Positions 1-8,898 of a DNA stretch of 64,000 nt are shown piece by piece. The notes beneath the pieces are model-generated. The model was not told the DNA's origin. It was given only the letters and a program-made list of their open reading frames with translations, and searched no databases. Both the position numbers and the translations under genes were made by a program. Origin of the DNA: Bacteroidota bacterium (GTDB lineage Bacteria; Bacteroidota; Bacteroidia; Chitinophagales; BACL12); NCBI GenBank assembly GCA_016718035.1, contig JADKEK010000001.1, forward strand, positions 806,001 to 870,000, given 5' to 3'. The first letter of the stretch is position 1, and each line of letters starts with the position of its first letter.

Positions 1-491
1 AAATCACGTTCAGTTTGCTCAACCGATTTACCGTTACTTAATGTCCAACGCCAGGCAAGCCTGTGAATATGAGTGTCTACAGGAAATGCGGGCACCCCAA
101 ATGCCTGTGTCATTACCACGCTTGCAGTTTTATGTCCAACAGACGGTAAAGCCTCCAATGCTTCAAAACTTGCCGGCACTTTGCCATCATATTGCTCAAC
201 TAATATTTTAGATAAGCCAAAAATACCTTTCGACTTCATGGGTGATAATCCGCATGGAAGTATGATTTCTTTGATAGTTTCAACACTCAATTTAATCATA
301 TCATGAGGATTGTCGGCTAAGGCAAACAACTTAGGTGTTATTTTATTCACTCTTTCGTCTGTGCATTGAGCAGATAGTACAACTGCAATTAGCAAAGTAT
401 ATGGGTCTTTGTGCTGTAAAGGAATATCCGGATTCGGGTACAGTTTATTTAACGTTGCCTGAACGAACTCCGCTTTTTGCTTTTTGGTCAT
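1..491 (-). CDS. nth: Endonuclease III (3' end outside window)
   Basis: This is a base-excision-repair DNA glycosylase/AP lyase that removes oxidised pyrimidines. The reading frame starts at the ATG complementary to 489-491 (MTKKQKAEF) and is still open at base 1, so about 163 residues are seen of a family that is usually about 210-220 long. The helix-hairpin-helix segment LPSVGHKTA carries the catalytic lysine, and VDTHIHR carries the conserved aspartate. The C-terminal [4Fe-4S] cysteines would lie beyond the window edge. The upstream neighbour is divergent, with 128 bases between the two start codons. Family assignment is secure from the motifs; the missing C-terminus is only a window effect. 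Confidence 0.93.
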   Translation of the reverse strand, partial: MTKKQKAEFVQATLNKLYPNPDIPLQHKDPYTLLIAVVLSAQCTDERVNKITPKLFALADNPHDMIKLSVETIKEIILPCGLSPMKSKGIFGLSKILVEQYDGKVPASFEALEALPSVGHKTASVVMTQAFGVPAFPVDTHIHRLAWRWTLSNGKSVEQTERD

Positions 492-619
492 CTTAAGGTC
501 AAATATCTGTATAGAAAACTAAATACCGCAGGTTTGTATGTTACAAAATCACAAAAAATGTATTTTTTTTCATCAAATGTAAAACATAATTTTACCAGTC
601 GACATTTGTGAGAATTATT

Positions 620-2769
620 ATGAAACGCATACTACTGTTACCTGTATTCCTATTGAGCATTATCGGTTCTGTAAGTGCCGGTGACATTTATTGGGCTTCA
701 AAAGTGATTTCTTATTCGTCACAATTGGACCTGAATTCTTACAGCGCTAAACAGGTGTTAGGGCCTCCTTCACGCCTGCCAAACTTCGGAGACTGCGGCT
801 GTGCTTGGTCTCCAGCACTTTCTGAGAACTATTTTGAGGAATATATCCGTGTTGGCTTCGAAAAAAAAATCCATGTCACACAGATTGTCATAAATGAAAG
901 TTTTAATGCCGGCGCAATTAAGGCAATTTATTTGTTCGACCAGTATAATATTCCTCATTTGGTATTCGAAAGAACAGCCGAAAGCGCAAAATGGACCTTA
1001 GGGAATGTGTTTTCTGTGAATATTGCACCAACAGACTTTGCTACTAACGACCTTAAACTTGTTTTAGACACCGAAAGTATTGATGGTTTCAATCAAATAG
1101 ATGCTATTGGTATAGCGGAATCCCCAGCAACAGTTCCAAGCGGGGCTATTTCATCAACTGATAAAATAGTGTTTAAAGGAAAAAGCCAGAACCTTGGCGA
1201 ATCGGTAAATTCATTTGGAAGCGAAATTTCACCTTTGGTGACACCCGATGGAAAAACGATGTATTTTACCCGCAAAAACCATGTTGGGAACTCAGGTACG
1301 ATAATGAATGACGATGTTTGGATTTCTACCTACGACGGCTCAAAATGGTCAACTGCTGTAAATCCGGGCGGACCTATAAATAACGATGCTAATAATTATG
1401 TGGTGGGAATCTCAGATAACGGAGAACTGCTCACACTCGCTAACACTTATCACCCAATAGAAGCTTCCAGAATCGGTATTTCTCAAACTTGGAAAAGCAG
1501 TTATGGAAGTTGGGTTTTTCCTAAAAATCTAATTACACCGGGAATTATTACGCATAATCTTTATGCCGAATACTTCATGAATAGCAACAGAACTGTGTTA
1601 TTGTTGGCACTCGAACGAGCCGATTCATATGGTATGAAGGACATCTATGTAAGTTTCAGCGATAATCAAATTGAATGGTCTGACCCTGTAAATCTCGGTA
1701 ACGACATTAATACCGCCTCGATGGAAATGGCACCTTTTCTAGCACCTGATGGTAAAACCATGTTCTTTTCAACGAACGGGCTGCCTGGTTATGGCGATCA
1801 GGATGTATATGTTTCCACAAGACTTGATAGTACTTGGAGAAATTGGACTAAACCTGAAAATATTGGTACTTTAGTTAATACAAAGGGTTTCGAAGCCTAT
1901 TTTACCATTCCAGATACCGCCGATTTTGCCTATTTTTCATCAACCGGCAGCAATATGTTAAATGCGGATATTTATCGTATTCCGTTAAAAGAAATTAAAG
2001 AAATTGAAGACTCTGTTGTAGCAGAAATGCTCGAAACTAAATTAGGATCAGACTCTTTGGGCATATCCGCTTCTGACCCAACCGCAGAAACAGATGTTAT
2101 TTTCTTTGAAGAAGACGTTTATGTTCCAACCAAAGAAGAACTCAATGTTATCTTAACTAACGAGATTTTGTTGTGGGGAACTATTTATGACGCTACAACC
2201 GATATTCCTATTAACGCTGATTTGACATTCTTGCTCAACGATTATGACAGCGACCCTGTTGCCTTATCTACTTTAAATAATACCTATCGATTAAAAGTAA
2301 CCGATAGTGTGAATTATAAAGTTACCATTATCAGAGAAGGTTACCTACCGCTTGAAACGAATATCAATATTGAGGATTTCAGAATGCAGAAGGTTAAACG
2401 TATCGACTTCCGTTTAACACCTTTACGTAAAGGCGAAAAGATTATTCTCGATAACTTATATTTCGATGCGAATAAATCAATCATAAAACCAGAATCGTTT
2501 GAGGAATTGAATAGATTATACGACTTCCTAAAAGCAAATCCTGCATAACTATTGAGATTGGTGGACATACAAATGGGTTGTGTAGTGAAACTTATTGCGA
2601 AAAACTCAGTTTAAATAGAGCAAATGCAGTTAGAGAGTATCTCATTAACAAAGGAATTGTTGGCCAGCGCATTACTACCTTCGGATATGGTTCTAAACAA
2701 CCAATTGATACCAACAGCACACCGGAAGGAAGAAAACGTAATCAGCGCGTTGAAATCACCTTTAAATAA
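620..2769 (+). CDS. Discoidin-like/PD40/OmpA envelope protein, frameshifted near its end
   Basis: Secreted envelope protein, probably anchored to peptidoglycan. It has a signal peptide (MKRILLLPVFLLSIIGSVSAG), a discoidin-like N-terminal domain (about residues 25-185), PD40-type beta-propeller repeats (about 200-480; GKTMYFTRK, GKTMFFST), a carboxypeptidase-regulatory-like domain (about 510-610) and an OmpA C-terminal domain. I chose the ATG at 620 over the GTG at 608 because it begins the signal peptide. The frame stops at 2546-2548 inside the OmpA domain, but the rest of that domain continues at once in frame -1 to 2769 (IEIGGHTNG, LSLNRANAV). One lost A would explain it, restoring ANPAITIEIGG. 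Either an assembly error or a real truncation. The next gene is a full-length paralogue. Confidence 0.8.
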
Positions 2770-2797
2770 CGCTCAACTTGGGCATAGTAAGTTCGTA

Positions 2798-4783
2798 TTG
2801 TGTTTGTTGCTGCTCGTATTCAGCAATTTGCTGGTTAAAGCCCAAGAAATAATATGGGCTTCAGCTGTTGTGCATTTCTCTTCCGAAAAAAGTAATAAGG
2901 CATTCGGAGCAATTCAGGTTATTGGAAAACCTAACCGCTACCCTAACCCGGCATTTAGCACCTGCGCCTGGTCACCGGAATATAACGAATCCAGGTCCGA
3001 AGAGTTTATAGAAGTTACCTTCGAACATGCAGTTATAGCTAAACAAGTACTGGTGGTAGAAAACAATAATTCAGGCCACATTAAATCCATTCAGATAGTT
3101 TTCGAAGATAAAACCACTAAACAAGTTTATATCCGAACATCTCAGGCTGTTTCTGGAACGGGCAGACTATTTGTAGCAGGTATAAAAGACAATCTCAAAC
3201 CCATTCAGGGAATTAAAATTGAATTTGACCAACCTGAATTAATGAATACCTATCAAATAGATGCAATTGGTATTTCTACAAGCACAGAACCCCCGATGTT
3301 GAGTATAAATACTACTCCCGATCCACTCAACAATAAGGCTATTTCTTTAGGTCCAAACGTCAACTCACCGTTTGATGAAGTTTACCCTATCATTTCACCC
3401 GATGGCAGCACCATTTATTTTGACCGCAAAGTACATCCAGGCAATATTGGGATGTCAAAAAATGATGATATATGGGTAGCACAGATGATAGACGGCAATT
3501 GGGCAGAAGCTGAAAATATTGGCCCCCCACTTAATAATGAAAACCACAATTTCATTTGCTCCATTAGCCCTGATGGTAATACTGCTCTGGTAGGTAATGT
3601 ATATTTACCTGCAATTGGCAACGGAGCAGGTGTTTCATTAACCCACAAAAAAATGGATGGCTGGACATTACCTCAACCGGTCAAAATCAACAATTTCAGT
3701 AACCTCAATCAATACAACGAATTTTGCATTTCGGGCGACGGAGGTATAATGGTGATGTCGCTGGAAACCTCTGCCGGTAAAGGCTTGTTGGACCTTTATG
3801 TGAGTTTTCTTCAAGCGGATGGCTCCTACTCTACACCTAAAAACTTCGGTTCTGCAATTAATACAGCAGGCAACGAAATGACACCTTTTTTAGCAGCCGA
3901 TGGCAAAACCATCTATTTTTCATCCAATGGATTTCCGGGTTATGGTAATCAGGATATTTTTATGGCCAAACGGTTAGACAATTCATGGACTAATTGGACT
4001 GAACCCCTTAACCTAGGGTCAGAAGTAAACACACCTGAGTGGGATGTATACTATAGTATCGATGCCAAAGGCGAAATAGCCTACTTTAGTTCAAGTAAAA
4101 CCAATGGCACTAACCTTGATATTTTTAGTATCAAATTGCCACCTCAAGCAAAACCTGAAGATGTGTTATGGTTAAAAGGTGTGGTGAGTGATAGAATTAC
4201 TTCACTGCCGATAAACGCAGATTTAACCATAAAAACCATATCGGAACCTATAAATTTTGGTTTTACAAATTCTTCTATTTCAAGTGGTTATGCGCTTATA
4301 CTACAACAATTTGGTAGCTATCAAATTCAAATTTCAGCTGATGGATATTACGTAAATGACACGGTTATAACTATTGATTCTCTTATTGGTTTTGATGAAA
4401 TAATTAAAAACTTTAGCTTAATCCCGCGCAAAGAAGGGCTCATTATAGAAATGAAAAACATTCTGTTTAAGGTAAACAGTAGTGTTTTAGAAGACTCTTC
4501 ATTTCAGGAGATTGATAAAATTGTACGATTTATGAAAAGCAATAGCGGAGTGGCAATCGAAATAAGAGGGCACACCAATGGCCTTTGCGATGATGATTAT
4601 TGCAATATGTTATCAGAAAAAAGAGCCAAAGCTGTAGTTGAATACCTTATAGATAGTGGCATTGAGCGCAACCGACTTACCTACAAAGGACTAGGCAAAA
4701 CCCAGCCTATTGCTGATAATAAAACAGTAGCAGGCCGACAAGCCAATCAGCGAGTTGAATTCATGATAACTAAAACAGAGTAA
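2798..4783 (+). CDS. Discoidin-like/PD40/OmpA envelope protein, second tandem copy
   Basis: Paralogue of the preceding gene with the same order: signal sequence ending LLVKAQ, discoidin-like domain starting EIIWASAVVHFSS, PD40 propeller repeats (GSTIYFDRK, GKTIYFSSN), a regulatory-like beta domain and an OmpA domain (IEIRGHTNG, LSEKRAKAV) complete to the stop. The start is unclear. The frame is open from 2549, but the ATGs in it (2624, 2684) lie inside the upstream gene and would add an implausible leader. The first start-like codon past that gene is TTG 2798, which leaves a signal peptide without a basic N-region. Adding one G after 2785 would create ATG AGT AAG and a perfect signal peptide (MSKFVLCLLLLVF). 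Ends 2 bases before the convergent ilvE. Confidence 0.78.
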   Translation: MCLLLLVFSNLLVKAQEIIWASAVVHFSSEKSNKAFGAIQVIGKPNRYPNPAFSTCAWSPEYNESRSEEFIEVTFEHAVIAKQVLVVENNNSGHIKSIQIVFEDKTTKQVYIRTSQAVSGTGRLFVAGIKDNLKPIQGIKIEFDQPELMNTYQIDAIGISTSTEPPMLSINTTPDPLNNKAISLGPNVNSPFDEVYPIISPDGSTIYFDRKVHPGNIGMSKNDDIWVAQMIDGNWAEAENIGPPLNNENHNFICSISPDGNTALVGNVYLPAIGNGAGVSLTHKKMDGWTLPQPVKINNFSNLNQYNEFCISGDGGIMVMSLETSAGKGLLDLYVSFLQADGSYSTPKNFGSAINTAGNEMTPFLAADGKTIYFSSNGFPGYGNQDIFMAKRLDNSWTNWTEPLNLGSEVNTPEWDVYYSIDAKGEIAYFSSSKTNGTNLDIFSIKLPPQAKPEDVLWLKGVVSDRITSLPINADLTIKTISEPINFGFTNSSISSGYALILQQFGSYQIQISADGYYVNDTVITIDSLIGFDEIIKNFSLIPRKEGLIIEMKNILFKVNSSVLEDSSFQEIDKIVRFMKSNSGVAIEIRGHTNGLCDDDYCNMLSEKRAKAVVEYLIDSGIERNRLTYKGLGKTQPIADNKTVAGRQANQRVEFMITKTE

Positions 4784-4785
4784 AT

Positions 4786-5865
4786 TTATACTGCCCACAT
4801 CCAGCCAAAACGGTCTGCTGAAATACCTTTTCTGATACTCCACATTTCCTGTTTCAACCAATTTGATGCTTTTCGGCCTTCTACAGGTGGAAGTTCGTAA
4901 GCAATATCCTTATAACCTATAACACCTATTGGTGCTATAGTAGCTGCTGTTCCTGTGCCGAATGCATCGTGTAAACGACCCGTTTTATGCGCATCGAGTA
5001 ATTCCTGAATGGTAACGTCACGAATTTCTACTTTAAACCCTTCTGCTTTTAATAATTCGATACAAGAATCGCGTGTAATACCTTTTAAAATGGTGCCTTC
5101 ATCTGTTGGAATTGTAATGATAGTATCATCTATCTGCACAAATACGTTCATAGTGCCGATTTCCTGCAATCGATTATGCGTAACACCATCTATCCATAAC
5201 ATTTGATCATACCCTTTTTCGCGAATTTGTTGCAATGGCATCATCGTAGCGGCATAGTTCCCTGCAGCCTTTACAGCACCTGTTCCGCCAGGAAAGGCGC
5301 GAACATATTCTTCTTGCATATAAACGCGAACCGGTTTTTGGTAATAACGAGCTACCGGGCAGCAAAAAATCACCAATTTAAATGTATCTGAGGGTTTTAT
5401 ACCAACGAAATCGTCTGTGGCAAAGATATAAGGACGGATATACATTGAGCCATCATCGGTATTAGGGATCCAATCCTGTTCAATACGCACTAAGTTAAAC
5501 AGTGCATTCATGAATAACTCCTCAGGAACCTCCGGAATAGCCATTCTGCGGCATGATTCGTTAAGTCGTGACAAGTTAGCATCAGGGCGGAACAAAGTTG
5601 CTTTGCCTTCCTGATTTTTAAATGCTTTCATGCCTTCAAAAATCGCCTGACCGTAATGTAAAGCCGATGTAGCCGGATGTAATTGAAGCTTTGTTAAAGG
5701 CTTTATGGCACAATTGGTCCATTTGCCATCCAAATAGTCCGCTTCAAACATATGATCGGTAAACACTTTACCAAATTGAAGGTTTTCAAAATCAACCGAA
5801 TCGATCGTAGATACAGGTGATAAGTGAATGTCTATTTCGTATGCCGGGTTTACTGCTACTTTCAT
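4786..5865 (-). CDS. ilvE: Branched-chain amino acid aminotransferase
   Basis: PLP-dependent cytoplasmic transaminase that interconverts leucine, isoleucine and valine with their 2-keto acids, using glutamate/2-oxoglutarate. At 359 residues it has the length of the longer BCAT type. Visible motifs are HYGQAIFEGMKAF (about 70-82), RPDANLSRLN (93-102), the PLP lysine K199 in GGTGAVKAAGNYA, LQEIGTMNVF and the phosphate-binding ITRDS. The ATG start gives an ordinary N-terminus (MKVAVNPAYEIDI). It is a single-gene unit: convergent with the OmpA-like gene and divergent from the 5934 gene. No other ilv or leu genes are in the window, so the direction of use (synthesis or breakdown) cannot be inferred here. 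Confidence 0.95.
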   Translation of the reverse strand: MKVAVNPAYEIDIHLSPVSTIDSVDFENLQFGKVFTDHMFEADYLDGKWTNCAIKPLTKLQLHPATSALHYGQAIFEGMKAFKNQEGKATLFRPDANLSRLNESCRRMAIPEVPEELFMNALFNLVRIEQDWIPNTDDGSMYIRPYIFATDDFVGIKPSDTFKLVIFCCPVARYYQKPVRVYMQEEYVRAFPGGTGAVKAAGNYAATMMPLQQIREKGYDQMLWIDGVTHNRLQEIGTMNVFVQIDDTIITIPTDEGTILKGITRDSCIELLKAEGFKVEIRDVTIQELLDAHKTGRLHDAFGTGTAATIAPIGVIGYKDIAYELPPVEGRKASNWLKQEMWSIRKGISADRFGWMWAV

Positions 5866-5933
5866 TTGTTGAAAACCTTGTTTTTATGAATGAAATGAAT
5901 GATAATTTTACTGCTTAACCAATTTCATCGCGC

Positions 5934-6416
5934 ATGTCAACTTTTGAATTTAATACTGCAATCCTAGATGAAACAGTGTATTTGCTTGATGATGCCGCAA
6001 AGCTAACAATATCGGCAAAGAATGCCAATGTTACAACTGTTATTAACCTAAATAAAGTTTCAACAGTTATGGTTTATTCAGAGGAAAATACCGATGAAAG
6101 TAGCAATCCCACTATAATTGCTATGCATAAAATGGCTGCAGCTTTACAGTTAGCAAGTGCTGATTATACTTTAATTAATATACACCAGCATCCTCAATTC
6201 AGAATCAAACAACTACTTGCTAATACCGATGTAAAAAAACTTGTTTGTCTGGGTTTATGCTTATCAGATCTAGGATTATATATTGAAAATGAGTTATATA
6301 ATCCATTTAAATTCAATGATATAACAATAATTACCTCACATAGTTTATTAGATATTTCTCCAGAGCATAAAAAGCTGTTGTGGGGGAAATTACAAAAAAT
6401 GTATGGCCTGAAATGA
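5934..6416 (+). CDS. Uncharacterised small protein, possibly DNA polymerase III psi (HolD)-like
   Basis: I do not recognise this 160-residue protein with confidence. It is soluble-looking, with no signal peptide or membrane segment. The C-terminal half (KLVCLGLCLSDLGL, then IITSHSLLDISPEHKKLLWGKLQKMYGL) resembles the end of DNA polymerase III psi subunits, where a buried hydrophobic strand is followed by an SPAL..L...P..K..LW..I pattern. That likeness is by eye and should be treated as a hypothesis. The stop codon overlaps the rdgB start (ATGA), so the two are translationally coupled. A TAATTTTA element about 25 bases upstream could be its -7 promoter box. Confidence 0.55.
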   Translation: MSTFEFNTAILDETVYLLDDAAKLTISAKNANVTTVINLNKVSTVMVYSEENTDESSNPTIIAMHKMAAALQLASADYTLINIHQHPQFRIKQLLANTDVKKLVCLGLCLSDLGLYIENELYNPFKFNDITIITSHSLLDISPEHKKLLWGKLQKMYGLK

Positions 6417-7003
6417 AGACACTCGTTTTTGCCACCGGCAATGTCAATAAGGTGAAAGAAGTGCAATTATTGCTACCAGAAGGTTTTTTAATTCAGGGTT
6501 TAGCAGATATTGGGTGTATGGAAGAACTCCCTGAAACCCATTATACTATAGAGGCAAATTCACTCGAAAAGGCACAATATGTTCATGAAAAGTATGGCGT
6601 GAATTGTTTTGCTGAAGATACCGGACTGGAGGTAGAGGCACTGGATGGCGAACCTGGTGTTGACACGGCCTTTTATTCAGGCACGCGTGATGCCAATAAA
6701 AACATGCAACTGCTGCTTTTAAATATGAGGAACGCTACTGACAGGTCGGCTCGTTTTAAAACGGTGTTCACACTATTTGTGAATGGTGTTTATCACCAAT
6801 TTGTTGGAATTGTGACAGGCAAAATCGCTGAAAAACAAATTGGCGATAAAGGATTTGGTTATGACCCAATTTTTGTCCCAGACGGCGCTGATATTACGTT
6901 TGGCGAGATGGAACCTACCCAAAAAAAACACTTTAGTCACAGAGCAAAAGCCTTCAATTTGATGACAGCATTTTTGACAACCAATTTTGAAAATTCGAAT
7001 TAA
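6413..7003 (+). CDS. rdgB: dITP/XTP pyrophosphatase (RdgB/HAM1 family)
   Basis: House-cleaning nucleotidase that hydrolyses dITP, ITP and XTP to monophosphate and pyrophosphate, keeping deaminated purines out of nucleic acids. The 196 residues are the family's normal length. Motifs: the N-terminal substrate loop FATGNVNKVKEV, EDTGLEVEALDGEPGV (catalytic acidic residues), GDKGFGYDPIF and SHRAKA near the C-terminus. The start at 6413 is chosen over a longer frame from 6380 because it gives the canonical MKTLVFATGN and overlaps the upstream stop as ATGA. The partner gene upstream may have a replication role, which would fit a nucleotide-pool/replication pair. Confidence 0.94.
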   Translation: MKTLVFATGNVNKVKEVQLLLPEGFLIQGLADIGCMEELPETHYTIEANSLEKAQYVHEKYGVNCFAEDTGLEVEALDGEPGVDTAFYSGTRDANKNMQLLLLNMRNATDRSARFKTVFTLFVNGVYHQFVGIVTGKIAEKQIGDKGFGYDPIFVPDGADITFGEMEPTQKKHFSHRAKAFNLMTAFLTTNFENSN

Positions 7004-7054
7004 CTTTTTAACTTACCCACAAAATAAATTGCCAATACCTCTAATCAATCTAAT

Positions 7055-7633
7055 ATGAAAAGAATTAACCCAGCAGCAACTTATACCGATGAACAACTTA
7101 TACGACAATCGGTAAAAGGTGAGCGAGTTGCTCAAAAGTTCTTATATGAACGATTTGCTGCAAAAATGTTTGGTGTTTGTTTACGCTATGCCCCCGATTA
7201 TCAGATTGCAGAGGATATTTTACAGGAAGGGTTTGTAAAAGCCTTTAAAAACCTTGACCGCTTTAGGTTTGAGGGTAGTTTTGAGGGTTGGTTACGCAAA
7301 ATCATGGTAAATACCGCAATTGAAGTTCACAGAAGAAAAAATTTATTATATCCAATTGTTGATGTTGATAGTCACGATGTAGAATTATTTGATGAGAATG
7401 CCCTGGAAAAGCTTGCTGCAGACGATTTGCTGCAAATGATAGCAAGTTTATCACCCGGATATAGAACAGTTTTTAGCTTATACGCAATAGAAGGATTTTC
7501 ACATAAAGAGATAGCCGAGCAACTAAACATCAGTGAAGGAACGTCTAAGAGTCAATTAGCTCGTGCAAGGTATATTTTAATAGAAATGGTAGAACAACGC
7601 ACTGGCATAAAACGCAAAGCAAGTGGACAATAA
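7055..7633 (+). CDS. ECF-type RNA polymerase sigma factor
   Basis: Alternative sigma factor of 192 residues. Region 2 (about 30-95) includes YQIAEDILQEGFVKAFKNLDRF and the -10-recognising FEGWLRKIMVNTAIEVHRRK. Region 4 (about 125-180) has LSPGYRTVFSLYAIEGFSHKEIAEQLNISEGTSKSQLARAR, a helix-turn-helix typical of Bacteroidota ECF factors. No region 1 or 3. The gene overlaps the next one by 11 bases, so they are co-translated. The downstream product has an N-terminal cytoplasmic stretch before a single membrane span, which suggests it controls this sigma factor. No classical RskA/FecR-type anti-sigma gene is nearby. The regulon is unknown. Confidence 0.93.
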   Translation: MKRINPAATYTDEQLIRQSVKGERVAQKFLYERFAAKMFGVCLRYAPDYQIAEDILQEGFVKAFKNLDRFRFEGSFEGWLRKIMVNTAIEVHRRKNLLYPIVDVDSHDVELFDENALEKLAADDLLQMIASLSPGYRTVFSLYAIEGFSHKEIAEQLNISEGTSKSQLARARYILIEMVEQRTGIKRKASGQ

Positions 7634-8846
7634 ACAACAGATTGACCAATTATTTAAAAGTGTTGTTGAAAATTACGAATTAAAGCCTTCTGCCGATGTC
7701 TGGAACCGCATCGAAGAAGATTTGAACCAAAACAAAACAACACACACATCCGCCACCATTGTGCGGTATGCTGCTATTTTATTGGTAATCATTGGTGTTA
7801 CATTTTTTGCCCTCCCTGTTTCAAAAAACACCCCTATCAGTTTACAAGGCAATGCAATTGACCAGAATCAGCCAATCAGTGCGCTTGAACCTATATCTAC
7901 TGCATCTGCACTAATTGTTTCCGATAATAATACTGTAGTTGCTCAAATCCCTGAAACTGTTAACCGCACTATTGTTGATGATGTGCTGGAATCTAATCTC
8001 AATACTTTTGCCAGCAACGTAATTCCGTTCCACAATCAGGAATCCGATTTCATTTTTATGCCTCAGGAAACTGAAAACGAAGCATTGGCAGATGCTAATC
8101 GCGATATAATTGACCGAATTTATAACAACGACCAAAGTATAGATGTTTTCGGGTTTGGAGAACTTACAAGTTATGAGGACGATGAAGAGGCGCAATTAAT
8201 TCAACCTGACAAAGCTATCACGTATAAAGATTATAGTATGAAAGGCGTTTATATTGGCGCCAGTGGCAGTTATAACCAAACATCCATTATTGAATATGGC
8301 AATACCTTTAAAGGTGCCCGACCAATTCAACCTTCTTTGAAATTTGGCTCTTCAAAAGGATTAATGTTGGGATATAACTTTAATAACAAATTCGGAATTG
8401 AAGCTGAATTTATTTACAACGCTATTCAAGGTCAAAATTATGTTATGTCTGAGGACGAACAAATAGTTGAAAAATCACTTTCATTAAATTATGATTTAAT
8501 TCCTGTAGTGGCCAAAATTAAAGTTGGACGAATTTCAAATATCACCAATATGCCTGTGGTATTAAATTATACAGCTGGTATTCAATATGGTATGTTGCGT
8601 GAAGCTCGTTTACCTCAGGATAAACGTTACGAAGAAACCACCGAAGAATTATTTACCGACCAGGATCTTTCAGTTGTGTTAGGTTTGGAATACGATATTT
8701 TTGTGCAAGAAAATCTGATGCTTACACTCGGAACAAGAGGTGCAATTTCTACCGATATCTCCACACATTCTGGTCCGCTCAGCTATTATAACAAACGCAA
8801 TTTTGTATTTGGTTTGCGTGCCGGCTTGAGTTATGCATTTAATTGA
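7623..8846 (+). CDS. Single-span membrane protein with C-terminal outer-membrane beta-barrel domain, sigma-factor partner
   Basis: 407 residues. The start is GTG 7623, inside the sigma-factor gene; no later in-frame ATG precedes the membrane span. Layout: a short cytoplasmic N-terminus (1-47) with the ADVWNRIEEDL pattern seen in Bacteroidota proteins next to ECF sigma factors, one hydrophobic span (about 48-66), a low-complexity periplasmic linker (about 67-200) and a PorT-like outer-membrane beta-barrel domain (about 205-407, ending GLRAGLSYAFN). If all parts fold as predicted, one chain touches cytoplasm, inner membrane, periplasm and outer membrane. Inferred role: anti-sigma or envelope sensor for the co-translated ECF factor. 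The barrel assignment rests on alternating beta pattern and aromatic ends. Confidence 0.82.
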   Translation: MDNKQQIDQLFKSVVENYELKPSADVWNRIEEDLNQNKTTHTSATIVRYAAILLVIIGVTFFALPVSKNTPISLQGNAIDQNQPISALEPISTASALIVSDNNTVVAQIPETVNRTIVDDVLESNLNTFASNVIPFHNQESDFIFMPQETENEALADANRDIIDRIYNNDQSIDVFGFGELTSYEDDEEAQLIQPDKAITYKDYSMKGVYIGASGSYNQTSIIEYGNTFKGARPIQPSLKFGSSKGLMLGYNFNNKFGIEAEFIYNAIQGQNYVMSEDEQIVEKSLSLNYDLIPVVAKIKVGRISNITNMPVVLNYTAGIQYGMLREARLPQDKRYEETTEELFTDQDLSVVLGLEYDIFVQENLMLTLGTRGAISTDISTHSGPLSYYNKRNFVFGLRAGLSYAFN

Positions 8847-8885
8847 TTCACACAACATTTTTCCTTAACAAGCGTTTGACTGTAT

Positions 8886-8893
8886 TATCTTTA
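8886..8893 (+). promoter_or_regulatory. -7 promoter element TATCTTTA before the DUF5686 gene
   Basis: Matches the Bacteroidota -7 box TAnnTTTG except for the last base and lies only 5 bases before the ATG at 8899. Transcription from it would begin at or next to the start codon, giving a leaderless or nearly leaderless mRNA. A TTTG at 8874-8877 is too close to be the -33 box. Confidence 0.35.
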
Positions 8894-8898
8894 CCCTG

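Noticed and set aside
73..306. Plus-strand open frame of 77 residues
   Set aside because: It is antisense to the nth coding region, whose helix-hairpin-helix and catalytic motifs are clear on the minus strand.
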